Positions 1-8,501 of a DNA stretch of 64,000 bases are shown here, one piece after another. The notes below the pieces were generated by a model that worked only from the letters and a program-made list of their open reading frames with translations, ran no database searches and was not told where the DNA came from. How positions within the stretch are numbered: the first letter of the stretch is position 1; each line of letters begins with the position of its first letter. The position numbers were made by a program, and so were the translations under genes. The stretch covers positions 4,746,780 to 4,810,779 of the forward strand of contig NC_015663.1 in the NCBI RefSeq assembly GCF_000215745.1. Direction: 5' to 3'. Source of the stretch: Klebsiella aerogenes KCTC 2190. Its GTDB lineage: Bacteria > Pseudomonadota > Gammaproteobacteria > Enterobacterales > Enterobacteriaceae.

Positions 1-101
1 CATGTATCTATCGGTCATGTATTTCGCGGGATTACGTCAGCTTTACATCCCTTTATGAGAAAAGCTCTAAATACAGACATAATAATGTCGACTTAGTGTC
101 T

Positions 102-251
102 TTAATGCGGCCATTTTAATTTTATTCCAAAAGGAACAAATGACAGTAATAACAATACCAGGTCATCGGGAAAGAATTTCTGCAAGCATGCACCAATTAT
201 AATTGCCAAAAAGAACTTTGCCGCTCTGCGGCCATTGTACGAAATCGTCAT
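102..251 (-). CDS. small hydrophobic protein of unknown function
   Basis: A 49-residue ORF starting at the ATG at 249-251, preceded by GGGGA at a good distance. An upstream in-frame ATG at 299 is less likely because it would put a terminator-like hairpin inside the gene. The product has an N-terminal basic stretch (NGRRAAKFF) followed by two hydrophobic runs (LAIIIGACL and LVLLLLSFVPFGI), so it is probably a small membrane protein. It lies just downstream of the tail fibre gene at the end of the late operon. I do not recognise a family. Its place suggests a late-expressed accessory gene, but nothing in the sequence gives a function. Confidence 0.45.
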   Translation of the reverse strand: MTISYNGRRAAKFFLAIIIGACLQKFFPDDLVLLLLSFVPFGIKLKWPH

Positions 252-271
252 AGTATCCCCGTGGAATTTAA

Positions 272-291
272 TGCCACCCGCAAAGGTGGCA
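272..291 (-). terminator. possible late-operon terminator
   Basis: Seven-bp perfect stem TGCCACC/GGTGGCA with a 6-nt loop, followed on the minus strand by TTAAATT. It sits right after the stop codon of the LamG-type fibre gene. The T-run is weak, so read-through into the small gene downstream is likely. Confidence 0.4.
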
Positions 292-299
292 GCATGCAT

Positions 300-1028
300 T
301 CAGACCAGCCCTCTCTCATGGAGAATGTCCATCCCCACACTCACCATCGCATCACGCTGATCTGCAGTGAATGCGCCGTCATAGTACGCAACACATGCAA
401 TGTCACCGTACATCGACGAGGTGGTGAGGCCGTTGGGATCACCACCGATGCTGACAGCTGTATCCAGCGATGTGTTTTCCGGGAAGCCGGTACCGATAGG
501 ACCATACTGCAATCCGGCATCACTGATCCTCACACTGGCCGTTTTAGTGACCGGATCAAATACGCCTACAGCCACATACCATTTTCCAACTTCCGCGCTG
601 ATAACTCCGGCGGATGCAATGGTCCCTGTCGTACCACTCGGGTAGATATAGGACATGTAGAAGCCGCCGCTGTAATAGACGTTAAAGCCTGCGCTGTTTA
701 CACGATTGCTGAGGATGTTGATATAGCGGTCAGCGGCATCCAGCTTAAACGCGACGATGAACGATACGGCGCCCTGTCCGGTCTTCACCAGGTCAGTCAC
801 TGACGGTTTTGCACCGTTAGGGTAATGGAGGCCCCAGTCGCGAATTTGACCGCCATTTGGTTTGACGGTATAGCCGTGCCCGCTGTTGTCCAGTGGGTTC
901 AGCAGGTCGAAACTGGCAATGGTCGGGAGCGGTGATTTGCTTTCCAGTTTTGATTTGATGGTCACATAGTCGTGGTTCCAGTCGGTGACAGGAATGACTT
1001 GATTGCAAAGAATACGAACGCCAGCCAT
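300..1028 (-). CDS. LamG/concanavalin-like phage tail protein
   Basis: A 242-residue protein starting 12 nt after the spike stop codon, with a strong AAGGAG site before the ATG. The body from about residue 85 to 235 has the alternating beta pattern of a laminin-G/concanavalin-like lectin fold: a GAVSFIVAFKLD strand, a GKWYVAVGVFDPVTKTASVRI segment, and a closing GDIACVAYYDGAFTADQRDAM motif typical of LamG_3 domains. Such domains at the end of a siphovirus late operon usually bind surface glycans. It is probably an accessory fibre or spike-associated adhesin. The family call rests on motif pattern alone. Confidence 0.65.
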   Translation of the reverse strand: MAGVRILCNQVIPVTDWNHDYVTIKSKLESKSPLPTIASFDLLNPLDNSGHGYTVKPNGGQIRDWGLHYPNGAKPSVTDLVKTGQGAVSFIVAFKLDAADRYINILSNRVNSAGFNVYYSGGFYMSYIYPSGTTGTIASAGVISAEVGKWYVAVGVFDPVTKTASVRISDAGLQYGPIGTGFPENTSLDTAVSIGGDPNGLTTSSMYGDIACVAYYDGAFTADQRDAMVSVGMDILHERGLV

Positions 1029-1040
1029 GGTGGCTCCTTG

Positions 1041-2780
1041 TTAAATATTGGGTGAGTGTTCCGGGGTGCCGCGGTTTTCGTTGCCGGAACCGTTCAGGGT
1101 GCCGGTATAGGTCGCTCCGTTCATCGGGTCGAACCAGTCACAGCCCGTCGCCCGGACATTGGATGTATCGAAATAAAGAGCCCCTGTTGAGTCAGGGATA
1201 AGCTGAATATCTGCGCCGGTTACCCGGCAGCGGTTCCCGGTATCGCCGACGCTGTAGCGCGCCAGTAAGCCGCCGGCAATATCGAATTCAGCTTTTACCC
1301 CGGCTGCGTTGATAATCGACGGATAGCAGTTACGCAGCGTCACTTTCGGACGGTAAGAGTATTCGCTGGTGCGGTACGTCGTGCCGCCGACAACGGTATC
1401 CCAGGAAGAGGCCGCGCCTGGCATGTACACCGTCGGGCACGCGTTCTGCGCGATGACCGGATTATTGATGATGCTGATGACGTCCTCGGCGATGATCTCT
1501 GCGTTCGTCCCGTTCGGGCGGAGTTTAGTCCGGCTGGCAAACGGGTTCTGTGCCATGTCGGCCCCGCAACGAAACACCGCCATCACCGCATTCTTGCCGT
1601 CAGGCACGTTAATTGCGGTCATGCCCTGCACTTTCACCATATCCGGCAGATAGGTTTTCTGGGCGGAGTTGTAGAGGTTACGGAACGGACGGCAGAAGGT
1701 GAACGCAAAATTATCAGGCAGGGAAGCCGGTACACCATCCAGATCAAAGACAATATCTTTCCCGGAAATCACATGCGGGTTTTTGGTCGACACACCATAA
1801 TCAACCGATGCCCCGCTGTTCATACGGACAATATCAAACGACAGCACATCAGACGCCCAGGCATTCGTGATATTGCGGTCGAAACGCACCACCAGCCCGT
1901 CGATAGCCAGGTTACACTCGCAATCCCCGGCGTAATCTTCGCGCATATTGATAAAGAAATTCAGTCGGTCTTCGATATGCCCTGTCTGTCCCAGGCTGTA
2001 CTGCGTGATATTGAAGTCACAGTCACGAAGCGCGAACTGGCCACCGCCCTGCAGGAATATCTGGCGTCCCTTGAATTTCGTCCTGCTGATGTAGATGTCA
2101 TAGCCGAACGAGTGAAAATCGAACCGGTTCATGACCGACTCGGTAATAAATACCCGCTTCAGACCATGATGCCCCTGGAATCCCCAGCCGTAGAGGCCGT
2201 AATATCCACTGATGTGAATATCGATGCTGTTACGGAAGCAAACTACATACGCGCCGCCGGAAGTGTTCGGGATACATTCAGCTGCTGCGTTACGGCAGTG
2301 AATATCGGTCACGCCATACGAGCCGATCGCCACGCGGGACTCGATATCGCCAGTCGCCCAGTTATCCATCACCAGATTTTCAATGTTGACCTGCGAGCGC
2401 TCAACCTGAATGTTCACGAACTTGCGACCGTTGCCTGCTTCAAAGAACGCCGGGGGCTCAAAGTTAAGCCAGGCATTTTCTTTCGGCTGGATCCAGGCTT
2501 CCGTGATGGTGCCCGCCGGGATATTTTTCACCAGTACATCAGAAACCGCGCCATTACGACCAATGCGGGTGAAGTCCCGGAAATGGACCTGGTTACGGAC
2601 GTTCGTTTTATCCCCGCCGCGGTACAGCTCGACGGATGAAGAAATAAAACCAAACAACCCGCCCCGGTACTGGCTTAACTTCGGCATCGGGATATCCATG
2701 CTCCCGCGCTTCAGATAGGACGAATAAGAGGAATTGAGTTCGTTCAGTTCAGCCGCGGTGAAGTTGACGCGAGCCTTGCC
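1041..2780 (-). pseudogene. tail spike, C-terminal part (beta-helix), after in-frame amber
   Basis: This stretch is in the same reading frame as the upstream tail spike ORF and is separated from it only by the TAG at 2781-2783. The codons from 2780 to 2700 are fully open, giving GKARVNFTAAELNELNSS and onward into MDIPMPKL at 2699. The 552 residues after that ATG are rich in short repeats with V/I-x-V/I and Asn/Asp turns, the look of a right-handed beta-helix of the pectate-lyase type used by capsule depolymerase spikes. Restart at the ATG at 2699 is possible but the GGGAG before it is only one base away. As annotated it would lack the virion-anchoring domain, so it works only by readthrough, suppression or restart. 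Confidence 0.75.
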
Positions 2781-4031
2781 CTAGATGCGGAACATATACA
2801 TCGGGTCTGGGGCGCCATCATCCACACCATCCACTTTCCCCCAGCGGGTTTCATCCGTTCCGCTGCGATTGCAGGTGACGATCGTAGAGCCGCTCAGATA
2901 AGCGGATGTCCTCACCACAATTTCGCCGCTCACCCACAGGAACCGCCCGACATTCTGAACAACCGGGATAGCATGCTTTGCCGCAAAGGCATGGCAACGG
3001 GCAATGGCCTGATCCGCCGGCTCAATATCAGCCAGTAACGCCTGCGCCGCGGACTCATTACCCTGCGCAGACAGCGTGGCATAATTCTGATAGACCGACT
3101 CAGGGATCCGGGGCGCGCCAAACATGTCATAAGAGACAAAGTCACACTGGCGGATCCAGCGGCGCCCATCAGTACCGACCAGCACTCCACCGCCATCATC
3201 TGGCGACGTCGTATCGGAAGCGTCGACTACAAACCGGCCATTGATACGCTCGCCCACAACATCGCGTACAGTGGCGTCGCCAGTGTAATTACGGATATCG
3301 TCATAACCCACCGCCGTATCACCGGGGGTAATCCCGCCAGCCTGCCCGCCGCCGCTGTCGCTCCCGCCCCAGCCGACTTTCGTTCCGTCTTCCTTAACCC
3401 CGGCAATCACCAGACCGTTACGCGAATAAATCAGGAACAGCCAACCGTCCGGCGCGTTGTTGTCAATCACGCTCCCGTTGAAGTTGAGACCTGAGTCGCC
3501 GGTCACCAACTGCGCGACTGACTCAAACTCAATGACGCCGTCTGTGCTTCTGATACGGAAAGGGCGAATACCATTGCTGGACACGATATCAAACAGTGAA
3601 TCAGGTGATTCCTGTAATGACCGGGTACGCTTGTCGATCTCATCAACCAGTGCGGAGGACGGCATTTTTCGCCCGGTGGCGACCAGCGTTCCGCCGTTAT
3701 TGATGTATTCATCAGCGAGAGAGTTATCGCCGCTATTTCTCACCCACGTTACAGCACCATCAGGTATTTTACCTGCATCCGTCGCCGCCTGAGCATCCTC
3801 TAGGGTGGCAAAAGGTAAGCCCAGAATGGTAATGCTATCCTGAGCCTCCTTTACGGCCTTATCTGCTTCTGCCTTGATTCCATCAACGGTGTAATGCTGA
3901 CCACCAAGTCGATCGGTGTATGTCAGTCCCCGGCTTGTTACGACCTTGTCCAGCATGCCGCCTGCATAAACGTGGTCCCGGATATCATCACTCGGTACCG
4001 GCTTTTGCGTCGGGGTTGGTAATTGTGCCAT
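2781..4031 (-). pseudogene. tail spike, N-terminal anchoring part, ends at amber
   Basis: A 416-residue N-terminal piece of the tail spike/fibre, starting just after the tail-tip gene. It opens with a short proline-rich virion-attachment segment (MAQLPTPTQKPVPSDDIRDH), has helical and linker regions, and ends with the segment that usually joins anchor to beta-helix (YDDIRNYTGDAT...GRRWIRQCDFVSYDMFGAP). It stops at a TAG immediately followed by an open frame of 579 further codons. Joined, the protein would be about 996 residues, a normal size for a capsule-degrading spike. A CAG to TAG change is the simplest cause, but a sequencing error cannot be excluded. Confidence 0.75.
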
Positions 4032-4117
4032 TGTGCATGTCGCCCTTTATAGACGCACGAAATCCTCAGGAATTAACCTGATGATGTGCGTGAAAGTTGA
4101 TTATTTACTGCTGGTGG

Positions 4118-6598
4118 TTATGGATATATCGAGTCCGAATATTCAGACAAGGTAAGGGTCTGGGTGTAATCGCCATTCGGCTTGGCTGTTTCTACACGCC
4201 AGATAGTCGAGTTTAATTCGCTGTCTGTTGCAATGAAGTAGCGACTGGCCACCTGGCAGTCAGCACCATTGTAGATATTCAGATCGAAAGCATCCGCGGC
4301 GGCCTGAAAGGCTTTGGCAGTACCGGATACAGGATAGGCACGCCAGCGCCCTCGAAAGTTACCCAGACTATCTGTCATCACGACCCACATATCGCCAAAC
4401 GAGAAATCGATGCGTTCAGACGTTGTGAAGATATCGCCATTGCGGCTAGTGAGATAACCGTTCTGCTGCTTGTTGTCGTACATGTCCGGACACTGGACAA
4501 CGGCGCCACGAACCACCTGCTCAGTCTCCAGCACCTTGACCGTCATGCTCATTCGTGAATACAGAAGGCGCCGAGCCTCAAGCCATGCCCGGTCAACCGC
4601 CTGGGTGCGATTGCGGCAGCCGTCCAGACTAATCTGACTGGCGTTAACCGTTGCATCTTCGACTTCCCGAATACCGCCGGCGTCAATCTGCAGATAAACA
4701 TAGGATTTCTTATTGGTGAGCGGATCAACATAATCGACCGTGACACCGTCATATCCTCCCGGCAGCGACATCTGCCATGAAACCTTGTATTCATCAAAGA
4801 ACATGTTTGAGCGCGCAAATACCGCATCAGGATAGCTGACCTTTTCATCGCGCCAGAACGTCAGCACATCACCGATGTTGTTCCCATCCACCCTCGCCGC
4901 ATTGCAGATAGTCCGTATCCGCTCACCGAGCGACAGCTTCTCATCTGAAAAGGTGTAATCGAAATAGCCGAGTTCCGGAACTGTTATTGAATCAGCAATC
5001 GCGTACAGCGTAGCGACATCGATGCTTGAAACATCCTGCTTACCGATAACTATCCACTCATGCAGTGCAGCGTCGGCAAATGAACGGCTTGGGCGCAGCG
5101 TGTAATCAATCTGGCCGGTCGTCCGGTCATAGCTGATGGTGTGGCGCTGCGCGAGCATGTTGTATTTCTGCTCTCGGTTGCTGTTGCTGTTGTTGCTCCC
5201 CTTGATGGTCACTCTCGCGATCGTGTCTTCCGGGTAAACAACATTGGCGCGGGTGTTGACGGCGTGAATTGCCATTAACGTCACGACATTTCCATCGTTG
5301 CTGTTATCCAGTCGCTCGATCGTCACCGCATATCGACCTGTACCGGCGGCGGGTGAGAATTTATGCGTTGTGCGGAAATAACGCGTGGTAACCTGAAAAT
5401 CGTTATCAAAGAAATAATCGTACTGTTCAGCTGTGCCCGGGATCTGGTTGTTGTTGTCATCCACTTTCCAGAACCGGATTCGATAACGGGAAGTGCCCGA
5501 AGTCGCCCCTAGTTGAACCATGACATGCACCCAAATCTGTGTGGATTCAAGCGGTGATACCGATGGGCCTATAACCAGCGGAGTCTGGTCGTTGAGGGTG
5601 AAAAGTGTCAGGTTCAGCGTGGCGTCCGCCGGTAGCGTCGTAACCTCCCCGGTCATATCGCCAAGATAGAACGTGGTGTAAGACTGCGTATCCTCCCCGA
5701 TATAACTTTCTGAGTAGACGATATTTCCACTGCCAGTAACATTCCTTGTCACCGGGCCGCCGCCGGCGTTCCATGTCGCGTTGATAACGAAAGTCACCGG
5801 ATGCGGAACGGCAAGCGCCGCGAAGTATGAAAAGTTATCATCATTCGACAACACTGTGGCTTTCAGTTGGTTGCTTTCGATCAGCATGGCGGTCGGCGCT
5901 GTCGTCGTCGCTGTCTGGGCGGGAAAATCCTCGCTTTCATTCAACCCAGGCACTTCTTCGTTATCGACATCATCAAACTGATAGCCAACATCAATGGTGC
6001 CTATCGTCGCGCCAGGGTCGAAAATCTGGTAACTGGCCCCTGCAAGGCTCCCTAGGTTCGACTCAGAATAACGAACAGAGGAAATGGTGTATTTCCCGAA
6101 TCCCACTTCGAACCATTCAGTGATGTATTTGTTGTTGTCGATGTACTCAAACAGCGCCTGCTGAATCAAATCCGGATATACCCGGCACTGGCCATAAATA
6201 TTTGGCCTTCCCTTGTACAGCCGCGCGCGGTTAGTCTGCCCGGTGGCGTCGTTATTCGGGGATTCACCAGTAGAAATAGACGGAGATGATGCGGTCTGTT
6301 GTCCGGTTAGCCCTGACATAACTTTTTTAGTGAAGCGGATCGGGTTGAGATGCTCCACCGGGTTCAGAAGTGTCTTTATCAGACCGCCGCTTTCAGGCTG
6401 ATCGAATACCGCTACGACGTCGCCGGCGCGCAGCTTAAACGACAAATCAAAATCATCATTAAGCTCACGTCCATTCAGGCGAACCTTCACGTTATTGTGC
6501 AGCCTGAGTGAGTCAAGCAATGCTATCAACTCAGTACCGGGTGCCATCGTTCCATACTGTTTCGGCGCGCCAGGCAGGCGCTGCAGCTCATATCGAAC
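4118..6598 (-). CDS. tail tip / central fibre protein (J-like host specificity protein)
   Basis: An 826-residue protein when started at the ATG at 6596-6598, which overlaps the end of the NlpC gene by 11 nt; the longer frame reaching 6676 would overlap it by 89 nt. The N-terminal part (residues 1 to about 75) resembles the ubiquitin-like region of lambda tail-assembly proteins (LNGRELNDDFDLSFKLRAGDVVAVF). The middle is beta-rich and the C-terminal third has features of J-type tip proteins (GGYDGVTVDYVDPLTNKKSYV, ALHEWIVIGKQD). It should form the distal tail tip that contacts the cell surface. It is shorter than lambda J (over 1100 residues), and fibres are supplied by separate genes. Confidence 0.75.
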   Translation of the reverse strand, partial: VRYELQRLPGAPKQYGTMAPGTELIALLDSLRLHNNVKVRLNGRELNDDFDLSFKLRAGDVVAVFDQPESGGLIKTLLNPVEHLNPIRFTKKVMSGLTGQQTASSPSISTGESPNNDATGQTNRARLYKGRPNIYGQCRVYPDLIQQALFEYIDNNKYITEWFEVGFGKYTISSVRYSESNLGSLAGASYQIFDPGATIGTIDVGYQFDDVDNEEVPGLNESEDFPAQTATTTAPTAMLIESNQLKATVLSNDDNFSYFAALAVPHPVTFVINATWNAGGGPVTRNVTGSGNIVYSESYIGEDTQSYTTFYLGDMTGEVTTLPADATLNLTLFTLNDQTPLVIGPSVSPLESTQIWVHVMVQLGATSGTSRYRIRFWKVDDNNNQIPGTAEQYDYFFDNDFQVTTRYFRTTHKFSPAAGTGRYAVTIERLDNSNDGNVVTLMAIHAVNTRANVVYPEDTIARVTIKGSNNSNSNREQKYNMLAQRHTISYDRTTGQIDYTLRPSRSFADAALHEWIVIGKQDVSSIDVATLYAIADSITVPELGYFDYTFSDEKLSLGERIRTICNAARVDGNNIGDVLTFWRDEKVSYPDAVFARSNMFFDEYKVSWQMSLPGGYDGVTVDYVDPLTNKKSYVYLQIDAGGIREVEDATVNASQISLDGCRNRTQAVDRAWLEARRLLYSRMSMTVKVLETEQVVRGAVVQCPDMYDNKQQNGYLTSRNGDIFTTSERIDFSFGDMWVVMTDSLGNFRGRWRAYPVSGTAKAFQAAADAFDLNIYNGADCQVASRYFIATDSELNSTIWRVETAKPNGDYTQTLTLSEYSDSIYP

Positions 6599-6983
6599 CA
6601 TGAACCAGATACTCCACTTTGTTGAATTTCTTCGCCAGGATAACCATGCTGTCAGCGCGAACAAAACCGAACTCACCGCGGGAATGCAGGCATTTAATCG
6701 GATCCAGCATTACGCCCACGTGAACTGGACGATCAGCGTAATAAAACACGGCAAGGCAGCCAGACGATGCCACCGGCACCGCTCGCCAGTGGGCGGATTC
6801 CTCTGAGTAACAGGTGATGAAGTCGGCGCCAGATTCGTAGCCGGGGATATGATGCAACTCCAGACCGAGCACATGCCGGTAATACATCACCACCAGCCCC
6901 CAGCAATCCATCTGCTCAAAACAACAGGCACGGTTAACCCACGGCTTGCCATTCACAAGCCGGATAAATTCGCTCTGTGTCAT
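6588..6983 (-). CDS. NlpC/P60-type tail tip cysteine peptidase
   Basis: A 131-residue protein with the NlpC/P60 signature: Cys27 in the motif MDCWGLV, a candidate catalytic His88 in RPVHVGVML and a third polar residue at His100. These enzymes cleave peptidoglycan stem peptides and in siphoviruses are part of the tail tip, like the C-terminal half of lambda K. The start overlaps the stop of the preceding DUF1833-like gene (ATGA), and its end overlaps the tip protein, so the tail-tip genes are translationally coupled. Length fits the stand-alone phage NlpC family. Confidence 0.85.
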   Translation of the reverse strand: MTQSEFIRLVNGKPWVNRACCFEQMDCWGLVVMYYRHVLGLELHHIPGYESGADFITCYSEESAHWRAVPVASSGCLAVFYYADRPVHVGVMLDPIKCLHSRGEFGFVRADSMVILAKKFNKVEYLVHGSI

Positions 6984-7450
6984 ACGGTAATCAGTCCGGG
7001 ATAGTCTTTCGTGGTGTAAATTATGGGATTGGAAAGCGTCAGAGGATTCGTCTTGCCAGAATTCACCGTGACGTTTGTGCCGTCGGCTCCGACATCCTTC
7101 ACGAACAGTGACCAGGTCTTCATCGGCGAAGCATCACCGATTGCATTCCACTGTTGATACTTACACATGATAGCCGTCATCCGGGCGGCACCAGTCCACG
7201 TTTTTAGCGTGTTTCTGACCTCTTCAGCCCCCTGCAGGAAGGTGATCCCCATCGTGATGATGGCTGACCCGTTCTGTGTCGGCTCGGTGATATCAAACGC
7301 CGCGGGTTGATAGAGGTTTCCACCGAACGTCGCCTCCTGAAAAAGTTTGTTAACCACACGGTAATAACCAAATGCCGGGTGATAAAACTCAATGGTCTGT
7401 TTGATATCACTCGCCGGCCGCCGCTCTTTCCATTCTCGTAATGTTGGCAT
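6980..7450 (-). CDS. DUF1833-like minor tail protein
   Basis: A 156-residue protein whose opening (LREWKERRPASDIKQTIEFYHPAF) and internal pattern (FDITEPTQNGSAIITMGITF...GPLIT-type ending) fit the DUF1833 family of siphovirus minor tail proteins found just upstream of NlpC peptidases. It is the functional counterpart of lambda L in the tip complex by position. Start and stop both overlap neighbours by a few bases, a coupled late-operon layout. Family assignment is from memory of the pattern. Confidence 0.7.
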   Translation of the reverse strand: MPTLREWKERRPASDIKQTIEFYHPAFGYYRVVNKLFQEATFGGNLYQPAAFDITEPTQNGSAIITMGITFLQGAEEVRNTLKTWTGAARMTAIMCKYQQWNAIGDASPMKTWSLFVKDVGADGTNVTVNSGKTNPLTLSNPIIYTTKDYPGLITV

Positions 7451-7926
7451 CAGTCAGTCCTCGGCATCACATCAGTGACGAGATAATCAAGCCATGACCC
7501 GTAGTTCTCCGGTGCCTGAACAATCCAGTCATCGAAGTCTTCAGTCAGGTCATCAATACCATTACAGATAACCGTGGCGGTCCAGGTCACCACTCCGCCA
7601 TTTTTGCTGGTTTGCACCGGCATATTGACGAAGTGAAGCGTCTGCAACTGCGGTCCGTATGTGTCGCCAAGGTCAATTGGCATCGTGAACCAGTTACGCC
7701 CGCGGTCACAGTACGTTGGCGACCGCAGCCATGACTTAAACCGTTCGGCCTGCTGCAGCGTAAATATCCACTGCAGCGTCCAGGTAGCTTTGAGGTCAGT
7801 GGTGAACGGGGTAAATATGACAGGCCCGACTGCCGGCTGCGTTGTCTGCCAGCCGGTATCCTGTGTCATGTTCTGGCTGGGACGCTGCGGAAGAGGTAGA
7901 AATTCCGGGTATGAAACTGTTGCCAC
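7450..7926 (-). CDS. minor tail protein
   Basis: A 158-residue protein starting at the GTG at 7924-7926, chosen because CGGAGGAAAC lies just before it and the in-frame ATG at 7941 falls inside the preceding terminator's trailing sequence. It contains a conserved-looking segment around WTLQWIFTLQQAERFKSWLRSPTYCDRGRNWFTMPI. The position between tape measure and DUF1833-like protein matches lambda M-type tip proteins. I cannot name a family with confidence. No signal peptide or membrane segment is seen. Confidence 0.65.
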   Translation of the reverse strand: MATVSYPEFLPLPQRPSQNMTQDTGWQTTQPAVGPVIFTPFTTDLKATWTLQWIFTLQQAERFKSWLRSPTYCDRGRNWFTMPIDLGDTYGPQLQTLHFVNMPVQTSKNGGVVTWTATVICNGIDDLTEDFDDWIVQAPENYGSWLDYLVTDVMPRTD

Positions 7927-7941
7927 GTTTCCTCCGGGCAT

Positions 7942-7960
7942 TAAAAAACCCGCCTGAGCG
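7942..7960 (-). terminator. terminator after MltR-like gene
   Basis: AACCCGCTCAGGCGGGTTTTTTA on the minus strand: a short GC stem (CCCGC/GCGGG) with a T-run of six, placed directly after the MltR-like gene and before the next tail gene. A terminator within a late operon is typical of inserted accessory genes. Confidence 0.6.
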
Positions 7961-7967
7961 GGTTGGG

Positions 7968-8501
7968 TTAATCAAGGGGAGCTATCCTCTCAACTGTGAG
8001 GCTAATTCTCTGTATTGCAGCCATATCCAAGGAGAAAAACATAAGAAACTTATCTCTTACTGTTGCCTCCTTTTTGGTGTCAACAAATAGCTGATCTAGA
8101 TATTCAGACTCCACTTTCCTGATCCTGTATATTTCATTCAACCTGTTAGTGACACTTGGATCATCAAAACTATATCGCTCGATATTATGCGCAAAGTCAT
8201 TGCGCATTCTTCGGAATATATCTAGGTAATCACGAACAAATCTACGAATTAGGCCCAATCTGTAAGCCATAGCTATCTTCGATTCGAGTGTACCTAAAGG
8301 TGCGGCCGGACCAGTAAATAGCTCGTCCTTTTTATTATCACTTTCTAAAAGGTAGGCACAAATTAATTCGCTCAGCCCTCTCTCAATGATACTTGAAGCA
8401 AGTAGTACTGCCCCTCTATCACTTTCCGCTGATAACATTCTGTAATTGCTAAGTACAACGGCACCCATTTCTGGACCTGTAAGAGCCTCTTTTGTGTCCA
8501 T
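7968..8501 (-). CDS. MltR-like protein inserted in tail operon
   Basis: A 177-residue, mostly helical protein resembling the MltR/MtlR family: SDRGAVLLASSIIERGLSELICAYLL, then GPAAPLGTLESKIAMAYRLGLI, then a conserved RRMRNDFAHN near residue 110. MtlR binds and modulates the mannitol regulator in enterobacteria, but no sugar genes are nearby, so that role should not be transferred. The ATG overlaps the tape measure stop codon, and the gene is followed by its own terminator. The sequence is visibly more AT-rich than the tail genes around it. This looks like a late-transcribed accessory gene; the RNDFAH motif is also seen in proteins linked with nucleases and abortive systems. Confidence 0.6.
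   Translation of the reverse strand: MDTKEALTGPEMGAVVLSNYRMLSAESDRGAVLLASSIIERGLSELICAYLLESDNKKDELFTGPAAPLGTLESKIAMAYRLGLIRRFVRDYLDIFRRMRNDFAHNIERYSFDDPSVTNRLNEIYRIRKVESEYLDQLFVDTKKEATVRDKFLMFFSLDMAAIQRISLTVERIAPLD

Noticed and set aside
1..101. Left attachment site at the window edge
   Set aside because: No repeat of the sequence near 46304-46335 is visible there; the prophage probably continues outside the window.
1773..2639. 288-codon open frame on the + strand
   Set aside because: It is antisense to the spike gene, lacks a ribosome site and any family pattern, and reflects codon bias of the real gene.
1041..4031. Use of an alternative genetic code with amber as sense
   Set aside because: Almost all prophage genes are full length under the standard code and no suppressor tRNA is seen in the window; only two genes contain an in-frame TAG.
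7968..8501. Mannitol operon regulator
   Set aside because: Only family resemblance; no mannitol genes, and it lies in a phage tail operon.
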